Positions 8,502 through 18,699 of a DNA stretch of 64,000 nucleotides are shown here, piece after piece. The notes beneath the pieces were generated by a model. It made no database searches, had not been told where the DNA came from, and saw only the letters and a list, made by a program, of their open reading frames with translations. Position numbers and translations under genes: made by a program. Every line of letters starts with the position of its first letter. Position 1 is the stretch's first letter. The stretch spans positions 744,001 to 808,000 of the forward strand of contig NZ_SHKR01000014.1 in assembly GCF_004217145.1 (NCBI RefSeq), in the 5' to 3' direction. Origin of the DNA: Kribbella rubisoli (GTDB lineage Bacteria; Actinomycetota; Actinomycetes; Propionibacteriales; Kribbellaceae).

Positions 8502-9326
8502 GTGACTCTGCAGATCAGGCACGCCACCCATCCCGAGCAGCTGCCCGGTTTCGACACCGCCGCGCTGCGCCGCCACTACCTGGTGGACGACCTCTTCGTC
8601 CCGGACGAGATCACCGCGGTGCTCACCCACCACGACCGGATCGTGCTCGCCGGCGCCTGCCCCGCGAACGGGCCGCTGACGTTGGATACGTACCCCCAGC
8701 TGCGCAGCGAGTACTTCCTCGAACGCCGCGAGGCCGGCGTCGTCAACGTCGGCCGACCCGGCACGGTCACCGCGGACGGCACGAAGTACGAGCTGACCAC
8801 CGGTGCCTGCCTGTACGTCGGACGCGGCGTACGCGAGGTCGTTTTCGAAGGGGCCGATGCAGCTTTCTACGTTTTCTCCGCGCCCGCGCACACCGCCTTC
8901 CCGACCGCACAGGTCAACCCCGGCGAGGGAAACCGGCTCGAGCTCGGCGATCAGCAGACCGCGAACCGTCGCACGATCGACCAGTACATCCACGCGGACG
9001 GCGTACAGAGCTGCCAGGTCGTGCTCGGCGTGACCACGCTGCACGCGGGCAGCACCTGGAACACCATGCCCGCCCACACCCACGACCGCCGTACCGAGTG
9101 CTATCTGTACTTCGGCCTCCCGGAGACCGAGCGGATCGTCCATCTCCTCGGCGAGCCCGACGAGACCCGGCACGTGCTCGTCGCGGATCGGCAGGCGATC
9201 ATCTCGCCGAGCTGGTCGATCCACTCCGGCTGCGGCACGTCGTCGTACAGCTTCGTGTGGGCGATGGCCGGCGAGAACCAGGCGTTCGGCGACATGGACG
9301 GTGTCGACGTACAGGATCTGCGGTGA
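8502..9326 (+). CDS. kduI: 5-dehydro-4-deoxy-D-glucuronate isomerase
   Basis: Converts 5-keto-4-deoxyuronate (from pectin or glycosaminoglycan lyase products) to 3-deoxy-D-glycero-2,5-hexodiulosonate. The cupin-type KduI motifs are clear: the metal-binding cluster HTHDRRTECYLYF, the downstream SWSIHSGCGTSSYSFVWAMAGEN, and the C-terminal DMDGVDVQDLR. At 274 aa the length matches the family. The frame can be opened at 8466, but that would place the start inside the -35 hexamer. The GTG at 8502 fits a leaderless transcript. It overlaps kduD by four bases (GTGA), so the two are coupled. Confidence 0.93.
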   Translation: MTLQIRHATHPEQLPGFDTAALRRHYLVDDLFVPDEITAVLTHHDRIVLAGACPANGPLTLDTYPQLRSEYFLERREAGVVNVGRPGTVTADGTKYELTTGACLYVGRGVREVVFEGADAAFYVFSAPAHTAFPTAQVNPGEGNRLELGDQQTANRRTIDQYIHADGVQSCQVVLGVTTLHAGSTWNTMPAHTHDRRTECYLYFGLPETERIVHLLGEPDETRHVLVADRQAIISPSWSIHSGCGTSSYSFVWAMAGENQAFGDMDGVDVQDLR

Positions 9327-10075
9327 CGTTCAGCCTCGAAGGGCGTACTGCGCTCGTCACCGGTGCTCGTCGTGGCATCGGCGCCGCCATCGCAGCGGGG
9401 TACGCCGCGGCCGGCGCCGAGCTGATCCTGATGGCCCGGGACGCAGCGCTCGAGGACACCCTCGAGGCGATCAAGCAGAACGGCGGCGGCGAAGCGACGG
9501 TTGTGATCGCCGACTTCGCGGATCCTGCCGCCGTGGAGGCGGCCGCGGTCGAGCTGGCCCGGGAACGGCACATCGACATCCTGGTCAACAACGCCGGTAC
9601 GATCCGGCGAGCGCCGGCGGCAGAGACGACGACCGCGGACTGGCAGCACGTGATCGATGTGAACCTCAACTCCACCTGGGCAGTCACCCGACCGGTCGGG
9701 GCCGCGATGGCGGAACGGCGTACCGGGAAGGTCATCACGATCGCCTCGCTGCTGAGCTTCCAGGGCGGGATCACGGTTCCGGCCTACACTGCCAGCAAGC
9801 ATGCGGTGGCGGGACTGACCCGGGCGCTGGCCAACGAGTGGGGCCCGGCCGGGGTTCAGGTGAACGCGATCGCGCCCGGATACATCAGTACCGACAACAC
9901 CACCGAGCTGCGCGCGGACCCGGCTCGCGAGGCCGCCATCCGGCAGCGCATCCCAGCCGGTCGCTGGGGGCGGCCGGAGGACGTCGTCGGCGCGGCGGTG
10001 TTCCTCGCTTCCACGGCAGCCGACTACGTGAACGGCCACGTTCTCGCGGTCGACGGCGGCTGGCTCTCCAGATAA
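9323..10075 (+). CDS. kduD: 2-dehydro-3-deoxy-D-gluconate 5-dehydrogenase
   Basis: Short-chain dehydrogenase of 250 aa that reduces the KduI product to 2-keto-3-deoxygluconate with NAD(P)H. It carries the Rossmann motif TGARRGIG, NNAG at about residue 90, and the catalytic Ser, Tyr and Lys in the SLLSFQGG and YTASKHAV segments. SDR proteins are hard to assign by sequence alone, but the position directly after kduI with a GTGA overlap makes KduD the natural call. The start GTG at 9323 was chosen for this overlap. Kinase and aldolase for the next steps are not in the window. Confidence 0.88.
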   Translation: MTFSLEGRTALVTGARRGIGAAIAAGYAAAGAELILMARDAALEDTLEAIKQNGGGEATVVIADFADPAAVEAAAVELARERHIDILVNNAGTIRRAPAAETTTADWQHVIDVNLNSTWAVTRPVGAAMAERRTGKVITIASLLSFQGGITVPAYTASKHAVAGLTRALANEWGPAGVQVNAIAPGYISTDNTTELRADPAREAAIRQRIPAGRWGRPEDVVGAAVFLASTAADYVNGHVLAVDGGWLSR

Positions 10076-10098
10076 CTCAGCCAGATAGGAGTGGCAGG

Positions 10099-10863
10099 AT
10101 GAGCGACATGAGTTCGCCCTCGGCCATCGACAAGACGTTGATGGTGCTGGACGCCGTACTGGAGCACTCGCGGTTCACCGACGTCGTGAACGCGACCGGT
10201 CTGGCCAAGTCGACCGTGCACCGGATCATGGCGTCGCTGGTCGAGCACGAGTTCGTCACGCAGGCCGACGACGGCTCGTACCACCCCGGCCCGAAGGCGC
10301 TGCGGCTGGCCGGTCACGCGCTGACCAACGTCGACCTCGCCACGGTCGCCCGCCCCGTGCTCGCGGATCTCGTCGCGCAGACGCGCTGCACGGTGCACGT
10401 CGGACTGCTGAACGGCGACGAGGCGATCTACGTCGCCCGCCTCGACGGCCCGAAGCCGTACCGGATGCCGTCGCGCGTCGGTAAGGCGATCTGGCTGCAC
10501 TGCACCGGCATCGGCAAGGCGCTTCTCGCCGAGAAGGACGAAGAGGCGCTCGACGTCCACATCACCCGAACCGGTCTTCCGGCCCGTACGCCGCTCACGC
10601 ACACCACCGCGGCCGCGCTCAAAACCGATCTCGCACAGGTGCGCGCTCGCGGCTACGCACTCGACGACGAGGAGAACGAGCCCGGGATCCGCTGTGTCGC
10701 CGCGGTCATCCACGATCACACCGGCGCGGCCGTCGCCGCCGTCAGCATCTCCACCTTGTCGTTGGAGCAGTCGATCGCCCAGGTCGCGCTGATGGCTCCC
10801 GCCGCGATAGAGGCCGCCCGCAAGATCTCCGCCGCCCTCGGCTACCGCGAGCCTACGAACTAA
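10099..10863 (+). CDS. IclR-family transcriptional regulator (KdgR-like)
   Basis: A 254-aa regulator with an N-terminal winged helix-turn-helix (about residues 10-70, including TGLAKSTVHRIMASLVEH) and a C-terminal IclR effector domain (GIGKALLAEK and the RGYALDDEENEPGIRCVAAVI signature). An AGGAG seven bases before the ATG at 10099 decides the start; a much longer frame overlapping kduD was discarded. It follows kduD by 23 bases and probably controls the divergent kdu/symporter promoters through the GGAAC/GTTCC operators, with a keto-deoxy-gluconate-type ligand. Its stop codon overlaps that of the convergent MFS gene (CTAA, 10860-10863). Confidence 0.9.
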   Translation: MSDMSSPSAIDKTLMVLDAVLEHSRFTDVVNATGLAKSTVHRIMASLVEHEFVTQADDGSYHPGPKALRLAGHALTNVDLATVARPVLADLVAQTRCTVHVGLLNGDEAIYVARLDGPKPYRMPSRVGKAIWLHCTGIGKALLAEKDEEALDVHITRTGLPARTPLTHTTAAALKTDLAQVRARGYALDDEENEPGIRCVAAVIHDHTGAAVAAVSISTLSLEQSIAQVALMAPAAIEAARKISAALGYREPTN

Positions 10864-12095
10864 GCCGCTACAGGTGCTGGGCGACGGCTGTCCGCCCAGC
10901 GCACCACCGGGACGAACAGCGCGCCGGTGAGGGCGAACCAGACGCCGAGGATGATCCAGCCGGGGACGCCGAGTCCGAGCGGCAACAGAGCAAGGACTGT
11001 CGGAGCGATCATCGTGCTGATCGACATGCTGGTGTTCCAGACGCCCTGGTACTGACCCTGAGCGTGGTTGGGCGCGAGGTCGAAGCTGAGCAGGAACGAG
11101 CCCGAGGACTGCATCAGCTCGGCGATCACCTGGACCAGCGCGCCCGCAGCGAGCAGCGCGACCGCGATCAGCGCGTTGCCCCACGTCGCGCCGGCAAGCA
11201 ACACCATCGATGCCAGCAGCAACAACCCGGCGGTGCGGGTTGCGCGGGCGGCCGTAGTGGGATCGGCGATGCCACGCGACGAACGCACCTGGAACAGCGA
11301 GACCACCACGGTGTTGATGATCAGCAGCAACGCGACCGTCCAGCGCGGGGCGTCGGTGTGGTCGACGACCCAGAGCGGGATCGCGACATCGAGCACGGCG
11401 AAGTGGATGCTCATGCCCGCATTGAGCGCCGCCACCGCCAGGTACCCGCGGTCCCGCAGCGCGATCCACACCGGTCCGTCGTCATCACGATGGTGGGGTG
11501 CGACCCGCGGAATCGCGAGTACGACGAAGGCGGCGATGCTGCTCAGCGCCGCGTCCAGTACGAACATCACGCGGTACGCCGTGGCGGTGTCGAAATGCAG
11601 CGCGAAGGCACCGACCGCGGCACCGGCCATGATGCCGATGTTCGTGACGGCCCGCAGGTACGCACGAGCCGCGACCCGCCCCGCGCCGACCGTCAGGGCG
11701 GCGATCAGGGCAGCTCGGACGGCGCCCGCGCCGCGGTCGATCATCGTCAGCACGATGCTCACGATCAGGAACTGCCAGAAGTTCTGAACGACCAGGTAGA
11801 GCAGCGACAACCCACACACCATCAGGCTCAGAACGACGAACAGACCGCGCGGCCCACGCCGGTCCGCGAGATGCCCGAGCGGTACGGCGGACAGCAGCCC
11901 GAACAACCCCGCGACGGTGAGACCGAGGCCGACCTGTGCGATCGACAGCCCGACGATCCGGTTGAAGTAGAGGACGCTGACCGTCATCAACAGGCCGTTG
12001 CCGACCCGACTGAGCAGCGTGGCCAGAGCCAGCGGACGCAACGGCCCCGGCTCGGGCAGGATTCCTCGGCGTACGGACGACTGCGCCGCGCTCAT
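10860..12095 (-). CDS. MFS transporter
   Basis: A 411-aa major facilitator with about 12 hydrophobic helices. The helix 2-3 loop GHLADRRGPRG matches the family signature GxLaDrxGrr. The long reading frame to 12365 runs over the MOSC gene; the ATG at 12095 overlaps the MOSC stop (ATGA), so it is the coupled second gene of that pair. The C-terminus ends in RRPAPVAA, and the TAG stop overlaps the stop of iclR head-on. The substrate is unknown; an efflux role is a reasonable guess. Confidence 0.85.
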   Translation of the reverse strand: MSAAQSSVRRGILPEPGPLRPLALATLLSRVGNGLLMTVSVLYFNRIVGLSIAQVGLGLTVAGLFGLLSAVPLGHLADRRGPRGLFVVLSLMVCGLSLLYLVVQNFWQFLIVSIVLTMIDRGAGAVRAALIAALTVGAGRVAARAYLRAVTNIGIMAGAAVGAFALHFDTATAYRVMFVLDAALSSIAAFVVLAIPRVAPHHRDDDGPVWIALRDRGYLAVAALNAGMSIHFAVLDVAIPLWVVDHTDAPRWTVALLLIINTVVVSLFQVRSSRGIADPTTAARATRTAGLLLLASMVLLAGATWGNALIAVALLAAGALVQVIAELMQSSGSFLLSFDLAPNHAQGQYQGVWNTSMSISTMIAPTVLALLPLGLGVPGWIILGVWFALTGALFVPVVRWADSRRPAPVAA

Positions 12096-12718
12096 CCGCG
12101 CGCCACGACGCGCTGCGCGGTCTCGCGGAGCTCCTCCATGAGGTCGACCCCAGAGCCGAGCATGCGCTGCATCTTGGCGGCGTCCTGCTCCGCGAACATC
12201 AGTGCGACGGTGACCTCGTGGTCCGGACGGCTGATGATCTCGATCGGGTCGCCGGCACCGATCGTGCCTTCGCGGAGCACCTTCAGGTACGCGCCGGGGC
12301 GGCCGGCCTGGTGGAAGCGTTTGACCCAGTGGGGCTCCTGCATGCGGTGCTGGAAGGTGATGCACGGGATGCGGGGCGCGCGGACCATGACCTCGACCTC
12401 GTCACCGATTCGCCACACCTCACCGAGCAGTGCGCCGTTCACGTCGAGCCCTTCGGTGCGGAGGTTCTCGCCGAACAGGCCGGTCGGGATATCGCGACCG
12501 AGTTGGGCGGCCCACCAGTCCGCATCCTCTTCGGCGTACGCATAGAGGGCGAGATCCGGGCCGCCGTGGTTCTCGATGTCGCAGACGCGGTCGCCGGCCA
12601 GGCCGAGCTCACCGACGCGGACCCGGCCGGGCTGCGGCCGCTTGTCGATGGCGGTGAATCCCGTCTCCTTCGGACCCGGGATCAGCTTCTCCACCACATT
12701 GACCGTCAGCAACCGCAT
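12092..12718 (-). CDS. MOSC domain-containing protein
   Basis: A 208-aa cytoplasmic protein of the MOSC (molybdenum cofactor sulfurase C-terminal) family, of the YiiM type. It contains NHGGPDLALYAYAEEDADWW, the core GLFGENLRTEGLDVNGALLGEVWRIG, and the conserved cysteine in RAPRIPCITF. YiiM-type proteins reduce N-hydroxylated substrates through a Moco-bound cysteine. The start ATG at 12718 has GGAGG upstream; the longer frame above it is a shadow. It is followed by an overlapping MFS gene. The link between the two is unclear; detoxification is one option. Confidence 0.9.
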   Translation of the reverse strand: MRLLTVNVVEKLIPGPKETGFTAIDKRPQPGRVRVGELGLAGDRVCDIENHGGPDLALYAYAEEDADWWAAQLGRDIPTGLFGENLRTEGLDVNGALLGEVWRIGDEVEVMVRAPRIPCITFQHRMQEPHWVKRFHQAGRPGAYLKVLREGTIGAGDPIEIISRPDHEVTVALMFAEQDAAKMQRMLGSGVDLMEELRETAQRVVARG

Positions 12719-12759
12719 ATCAGCATCCTCCCCCGGCCGCGCTGCCGCGATCCACCGGT

Positions 12760-14142
12760 TTATTGCTGCTTGAGCGGGAGTATGGCGATGATCACCAGGG
12801 TCGCGGCGGTCGCGGCGGCGCCGATCCACGCGGCAGCGCCGTACCCGGATTCGCTGGGGAAGACACCGGTGGTGTGGGCGGCGAGGATGAGGCCGCCGAG
12901 GGCGCTGCCAGTGGAGAAGCCGACGCTGCGTACGACAGCGTTCACGCTCATCGCGCTCGCGGTCTCGGCTTTGGGTGTCACCGCGAGGATGACGGCAGGC
13001 ATTGCGGCGGAGAATGCGCCGACGCCGAAACCGAGGATGCCGATGGCCAGGATCGGCTCGACCAGGTGTGAGCGGGCAACTGCGAAGAGTACGAACGTCG
13101 CGAGGACAACCGCAGTACTTGCCGCCAGCAACCATCGGGCGCCGAGACGGTCCCGCCAGCTGGGGACGAGACGGCCGGCGACGAAGCCGAGGATCGAGAA
13201 CGGGACCAGCACCAGACCCGCTTCGAACGTGTTCAGCCCGAAGCCGTAGCCGGCCTCGGCGGGGGTCTGCACGAAGCGGGTGATCAGGCTGAAGAGCAGA
13301 TACATCCCGACGCCGCCGGTCAGCATCACGAGGTTGGCCGCGGCGACCGCCGGATGACGGAGGAGGCGTACGTCGACCAGCGGCTTCTCGGTGTGGGCCT
13401 CGAGAAAGGTCCAACCGATGAGGAGCAGCAGCGCGGCCACGAGGATGCCGATCGCGAGGCCCGCGTGGTACCGCCAGAGGCTGGTCTCGCCGATCACCAG
13501 GAGCAGGGCGGCTAGCGCGATCGCGAGCAAGATCGCGCCGCGCACATCAAGCCGGGACGCCGGCCGCTCCGGGGCCTGCGGAAGCGCGAACACCGCCGCC
13601 ACGAAGGCGGCCCCGGTGATCAGGAGGCCGAGCCCGTACGCCGCACGTACGCCGGCGAGGTCCGTGAGTAGACCGGACAACGGGTAGCCGATCCCGATCC
13701 CCGCCGTCGAAGCGACCGACAGCAAAGCAATCGTCCGCGCAGATCGCTGCTCGTCGAGATGGTCCCGCGCGACGGCCATCATCAGCACCACCAGCCCGAG
13801 CCCGGATCCCTGCAACGCGCGGCCGATCAGCAGGAACGCGAACGGCAAGGGCAGAACCGTCAGCAGGCTGCCGACGACCTCGGCGCCGAGCATCCCGAGG
13901 ACGACGGTGCGCCGCCGCGGCCCGGCTCCGAGCCGGCCGAAGACGGGCGTCGCGACGGCTCCGGCCAGCAGCGCGATCGTCAGCGTCCACTGCGAGGCGG
14001 CGAGCGAGACGTCGTACTCCTCGGCGACCGCCGTGATCAAGGGCGCGCCGAGGCTGCCGATCACCGCACCGGCCAGGCCGACGGAGACCAGGAACCCCGC
14101 GAGCAGCCCCGGCGCCGGGGCATGCCGGGTTGCGGTGGTCAC
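12760..14142 (-). CDS. MFS drug-efflux transporter
   Basis: A 460-aa major facilitator with about 14 predicted hydrophobic segments. The N-terminal region contains FLVSVGLAGAVIGSLGAPLITAVAEEYDV and ASQWTLTIALLAGAV, characteristic of the EmrB/QacA-like group; a modified helix 2-3 loop FGRLGAGPRRR follows. The GTG start at 14142 overlaps the TetR stop by four bases (GTGA) and has GGAGA eight bases upstream. Pairing with an adjacent TetR repressor in one operon suggests ligand-induced export of a toxic compound. The substrate is unknown. Confidence 0.88.
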   Translation of the reverse strand: MTTATRHAPAPGLLAGFLVSVGLAGAVIGSLGAPLITAVAEEYDVSLAASQWTLTIALLAGAVATPVFGRLGAGPRRRTVVLGMLGAEVVGSLLTVLPLPFAFLLIGRALQGSGLGLVVLMMAVARDHLDEQRSARTIALLSVASTAGIGIGYPLSGLLTDLAGVRAAYGLGLLITGAAFVAAVFALPQAPERPASRLDVRGAILLAIALAALLLVIGETSLWRYHAGLAIGILVAALLLLIGWTFLEAHTEKPLVDVRLLRHPAVAAANLVMLTGGVGMYLLFSLITRFVQTPAEAGYGFGLNTFEAGLVLVPFSILGFVAGRLVPSWRDRLGARWLLAASTAVVLATFVLFAVARSHLVEPILAIGILGFGVGAFSAAMPAVILAVTPKAETASAMSVNAVVRSVGFSTGSALGGLILAAHTTGVFPSESGYGAAAWIGAAATAATLVIIAILPLKQQ

Positions 14143-14711
14143 TGATTCGTCTCCGTGGTGATGTGCGCGAAAAGCCCAGGTTTTATTCGGGTTCTGGCCT
14201 GGTGGGACCACGGCTCGTCGACCTGCGGCAGGTCGAGGGCGGCGTTGGTGTTGAGAAGCATGCCGAAGGCAAGGAACGACTTGATCGTGACCGGATCCAG
14301 CTGAGCGGTGTCGGCAACGGCCTGCCACAACCGGGCGAAGCTTGCCCGTACGGCGTCGCGCACCTCGCCGTCGCCGGCCGCCGCGGCTGCGGTGCCCTGG
14401 AGCTGGAGCAGCAGCGTCGTCCGATCGGCGAGCATGTCGTTGTACTCCTGCCCCATCGCCGTCAGCGCCTCGATCCCGGTCGACCCGCCGGCGGCCGCCA
14501 GCATCGCCAGCGCCATCCGCCCGAACGCGGCATCCACGCACGCCAGGAACAACTGCTTCTTCGTCCCGAACAGCCGGAACACGTACGCCTGCGTGATCCC
14601 CGCCCGTCGCGCGATCGTCTCGGTCGACGCGCCGTACAACCCGGCGGTCGCGAACTCCTCCTCGGCGATCCCCAGGATCTGCTCACGCCGCTCTCGCCCA
14701 GTCATCCGCAT
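14139..14711 (-). CDS. TetR-family transcriptional regulator
   Basis: A 190-aa repressor with an N-terminal helix-turn-helix at about residues 8-55 (REQILGIAEEEFATAGLYGAS, then IARRAGITQAYVFRLFGTKKQLF). The ligand-binding half is typical in size. The start at 14711 lies seven bases after a TAACTT hexamer with no ribosome-binding site, so the transcript is probably leaderless. A second in-frame ATG is at 14705. A strong palindrome overlaps the hexamer, which suggests autoregulation. Operon partner: the overlapping MFS exporter. Confidence 0.92.
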   Translation of the reverse strand: MRMTGRERREQILGIAEEEFATAGLYGASTETIARRAGITQAYVFRLFGTKKQLFLACVDAAFGRMALAMLAAAGGSTGIEALTAMGQEYNDMLADRTTLLLQLQGTAAAAAGDGEVRDAVRASFARLWQAVADTAQLDPVTIKSFLAFGMLLNTNAALDLPQVDEPWSHQARTRIKPGLFAHITTETNQ

Positions 14712-14743
14712 AGCGATGAAGTTAGTAGGTAGTAACTACTAAC
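14712..14743 (-). promoter_or_regulatory. TetR operator overlapping the -10 element
   Basis: GTTAGTAG (14721-14728) and CTACTAAC (14736-14743) form a perfect eight-base inverted repeat with a seven-base spacer. An inner GTAGT/ACTAC pair is nested within. The minus-strand hexamer TAACTT (14724-14719) ends seven bases before the TetR ATG and overlaps the operator edge, a layout expected for autorepression. Confidence 0.7.
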
Positions 14744-14788
14744 TACAACCCAATGTCTCGTACTTCACTCCCCTCGATCGCGTGCAAG

Positions 14789-14876
14789 CTCGACAGGACG
14801 TATACGCCCACTTGCCCACCTGCGAGCCGAGGCTGCGCGTGGAGGCGGGCGCAGTGGACCTATACGTCCTGTCGAG
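14789..14876 (-). terminator. Long intergenic hairpin downstream of the APH(6)-like gene
   Basis: A perfect 16-base inverted repeat, CTCGACAGGACGTATA at 14789-14804 and its complement at 14861-14876, encloses 56 bases whose ends pair imperfectly (CCCACT/GCCC/CCT blocks), extending the stem inwards. It begins 30 bases past the stop of the kinase gene on the minus strand. No T-run is present. It resembles in layout, but not sequence, the hairpin at 6527-6615. Confidence 0.5.
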
Positions 14877-14906
14877 GTGCCGATACACCTCCGGCGGCCC
14901 GGGGTG

Positions 14907-15809
14907 TCAGTCCTGGATGGCCTTGACGATGGCGATGTTGCGGGTGAGCCAGTCCTGCGGGAGGGTGCCGTCGGTGTTCTCGAGGGTGCCCAGCACGTTG
15001 AGCATCTGGCGGACGATCACCCAGTCGCGAGCGCGATCCTCGTCGAGGCCTGCCGCGTCGATCGCCGTGTAGAACCGCTGCCGGACCGCGAACCGAAGGT
15101 CGCCGGCGGCAACTACTTCGTCCCAGCGGTTCCAGATCAGCGGGGCGACCTCGAAGTGCGGGTCACCGGACAGCGGCTTCGGGTCGATCACCAGCCAGGG
15201 CTCACGTTCCGCGGCGAGCATGTTCTCGTAGTGCAGGTCGGTGTGGATCAGCTTGCCGTCGGTGGCCGGGTCGGCGATGAAGTCCTCCGCCAACGAGATC
15301 GCCTGCTCGACGTACCGATGCGGCACCGGCGCGGACGCGGGCAACCTGCGGAAGCCCTCGACCCAGCGCTTGAGCTCCCCCGACAGCGGCCGGTACTGCG
15401 GGCCTGCGGCGACGTGCAGCCGTTTGTAGGTCTGGCCTACGATCTCGCAGGCGTCCAGCGCGTCGATCGTGGTCAGGTCGCGCGACTCCAACCGCTCCAG
15501 CAGCAAGGCTAACCGCCGCGGGTCCGCACGCAGCAGCTGTACGGCGCCGTTGCCGGCCCACGTCCGCAACGCGAGATGCTCGGTCTCGGCCTCCCAGTGC
15601 GGGAACTGCACCTTGAGTACGGCGCGCTGCCCGTCGGCAAGCACCGGTACGACGATCGCACAGTTGCCGTACGCCGCCGTACCGTCGACCCGCAACGACC
15701 ACTCGTCGAGCAGATCGCGCAGCAACCGCGGAAGCCGATCGAGCCAATCCGCCCAGTCCTGCCCGCGAGACGCGACCGCCAGCAGACCGGCGGGAATCTC
15801 GACCAGCAC
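14907..15809 (-). CDS. Aminoglycoside/hydroxyurea phosphotransferase, APH(6) family
   Basis: A 300-aa kinase of the streptomycin 6-kinase/hydroxyurea phosphotransferase family (PF04655). It carries the catalytic-loop motif LIHTDLHYENML, with the catalytic Asp and Asn, and WLVIDPKPLSGDPHFEVAPLIWNR, with the metal-binding Asp. The ATP-phosphate-binding lysine lies in AVLKVQFPH. The GTG at 15809 abuts the stop codon of lepA with no gap, so it is translated by read-on from lepA. It may give resistance to streptomycin-like compounds or phosphorylate an unknown metabolite. Confidence 0.88.
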   Translation of the reverse strand: MLVEIPAGLLAVASRGQDWADWLDRLPRLLRDLLDEWSLRVDGTAAYGNCAIVVPVLADGQRAVLKVQFPHWEAETEHLALRTWAGNGAVQLLRADPRRLALLLERLESRDLTTIDALDACEIVGQTYKRLHVAAGPQYRPLSGELKRWVEGFRRLPASAPVPHRYVEQAISLAEDFIADPATDGKLIHTDLHYENMLAAEREPWLVIDPKPLSGDPHFEVAPLIWNRWDEVVAAGDLRFAVRQRFYTAIDAAGLDEDRARDWVIVRQMLNVLGTLENTDGTLPQDWLTRNIAIVKAIQD

Positions 15810-17699
<1,890 letters not shown>

Positions 17700-17788
17700 G
17701 GAGGGGATCCAGTTCTGGTCTTGGGTGATATCCGGTCAATCATCCCATGCGGGTCCAGCAGATTCGAAAATCACTAGCGAGGGCCCGA

Positions 17789-17802
17789 TAGCGTGCTGAG
17801 GT
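17789..17802 (+). promoter_or_regulatory. Candidate -10 element of leaderless kinase gene
   Basis: TAGCGT at 17789-17794 is followed by eight bases and the ATG at 17803. No Shine-Dalgarno is present, so the transcript probably begins at the start codon. Confidence 0.5.
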
Positions 17803-18699
17803 ATGGCGCACGCTGCTGGGGTCAGACTGCCCTACGAGAAGATGCCCGAGCCGGTCCGGGACTGGGTCGAGCGCGCGCTCGGCTCAGCGGTGGTGACGGC
17901 TGCCACACAGCAGGGCGGCTTCTCCCCCGGTGTCGCCGCCCGCCTGGTGACCGCCTCCGGCCGCCGTGCCTTCGTGAAGGCCGTCGGTACGTCGCTGAAT
18001 CCGAAGACACCCGAGCTGTTCAGGCTCGAGATCACGGCCATGCAGGCGATCGGCCGGCTCCCGATGGCCCCGGAGCTGTACGAGGTCTACGACGACGGCG
18101 ACTGGGTCGGGATGCTGTACGAGGACATCGACGGGCGACTGCCTGCACATCCGTGGGAGCAGGCTGACGCGGACCGGGTCCTCGACGCACTGGCGGAGCT
18201 GACCGACGTACTGGACCCGTCGCCGTGGCCGGATGCGCCTGTGGTCGCTGTCCGGAGCCACGACTTCCTGAGCCGCTGGAACAACGTGCTGGAGGAGGGT
18301 CTCGCCGTACCGTCCTGGATGGAGGGCCGGGTCGAGGAGTTTGCCGAGCTGGCGCAGAAGGGGCTCCGCGCGCTGGCCGAGGGCAAGTCGCTGGCGCATT
18401 ACGACCTGCGGGCGGACAACATCATCCTGACCGACGACCGGGTGGTGTTCATCGACTGGGCGCATCCGGGGCTGGCACCCCGCTGGACCGATACAGTCAT
18501 CCTGCACGCGGAGATGCGGGGGTCCGTCGTACTGCCGGACCTGCCTGACGACGAGGCGATCACCGGGTTCATCGCGGCCGTCGGGGGCGGGCTGTGGTGG
18601 GGTTCGGCGCAGCCGGCGCCCCCTGGGATCCCCACTATGAGGTCATGGCAGCGGGAGAGCGCCCTCGTCCACCTCGACTGGGTACGCCACCGGCTCTGA
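17803..18699 (+). CDS. Phosphotransferase, aminoglycoside kinase (APH) family
   Basis: A 298-aa protein with the APH/choline-kinase fold. The substrate-end motif FSPGVAARL and lysine in RRAFVKAVG are in the N-lobe, LAHYDLRADNIIL is the catalytic loop (Brenner motif) and VVFIDWAHP supplies the metal-binding aspartate. It is divergent from lepA and follows a TAGCGT hexamer by eight bases. The stop overlaps the sigma-factor ATG (TGATG), so the two are coupled. The substrate is unknown; many family members act on metabolites rather than antibiotics. Confidence 0.85.
   Translation: MAHAAGVRLPYEKMPEPVRDWVERALGSAVVTAATQQGGFSPGVAARLVTASGRRAFVKAVGTSLNPKTPELFRLEITAMQAIGRLPMAPELYEVYDDGDWVGMLYEDIDGRLPAHPWEQADADRVLDALAELTDVLDPSPWPDAPVVAVRSHDFLSRWNNVLEEGLAVPSWMEGRVEEFAELAQKGLRALAEGKSLAHYDLRADNIILTDDRVVFIDWAHPGLAPRWTDTVILHAEMRGSVVLPDLPDDEAITGFIAAVGGGLWWGSAQPAPPGIPTMRSWQRESALVHLDWVRHRL

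Noticed and set aside
9301..10098. Upstream extension of the IclR gene
   Set aside because: Out-of-frame shadow over kduD; AGGAG before 10099 marks the real start.
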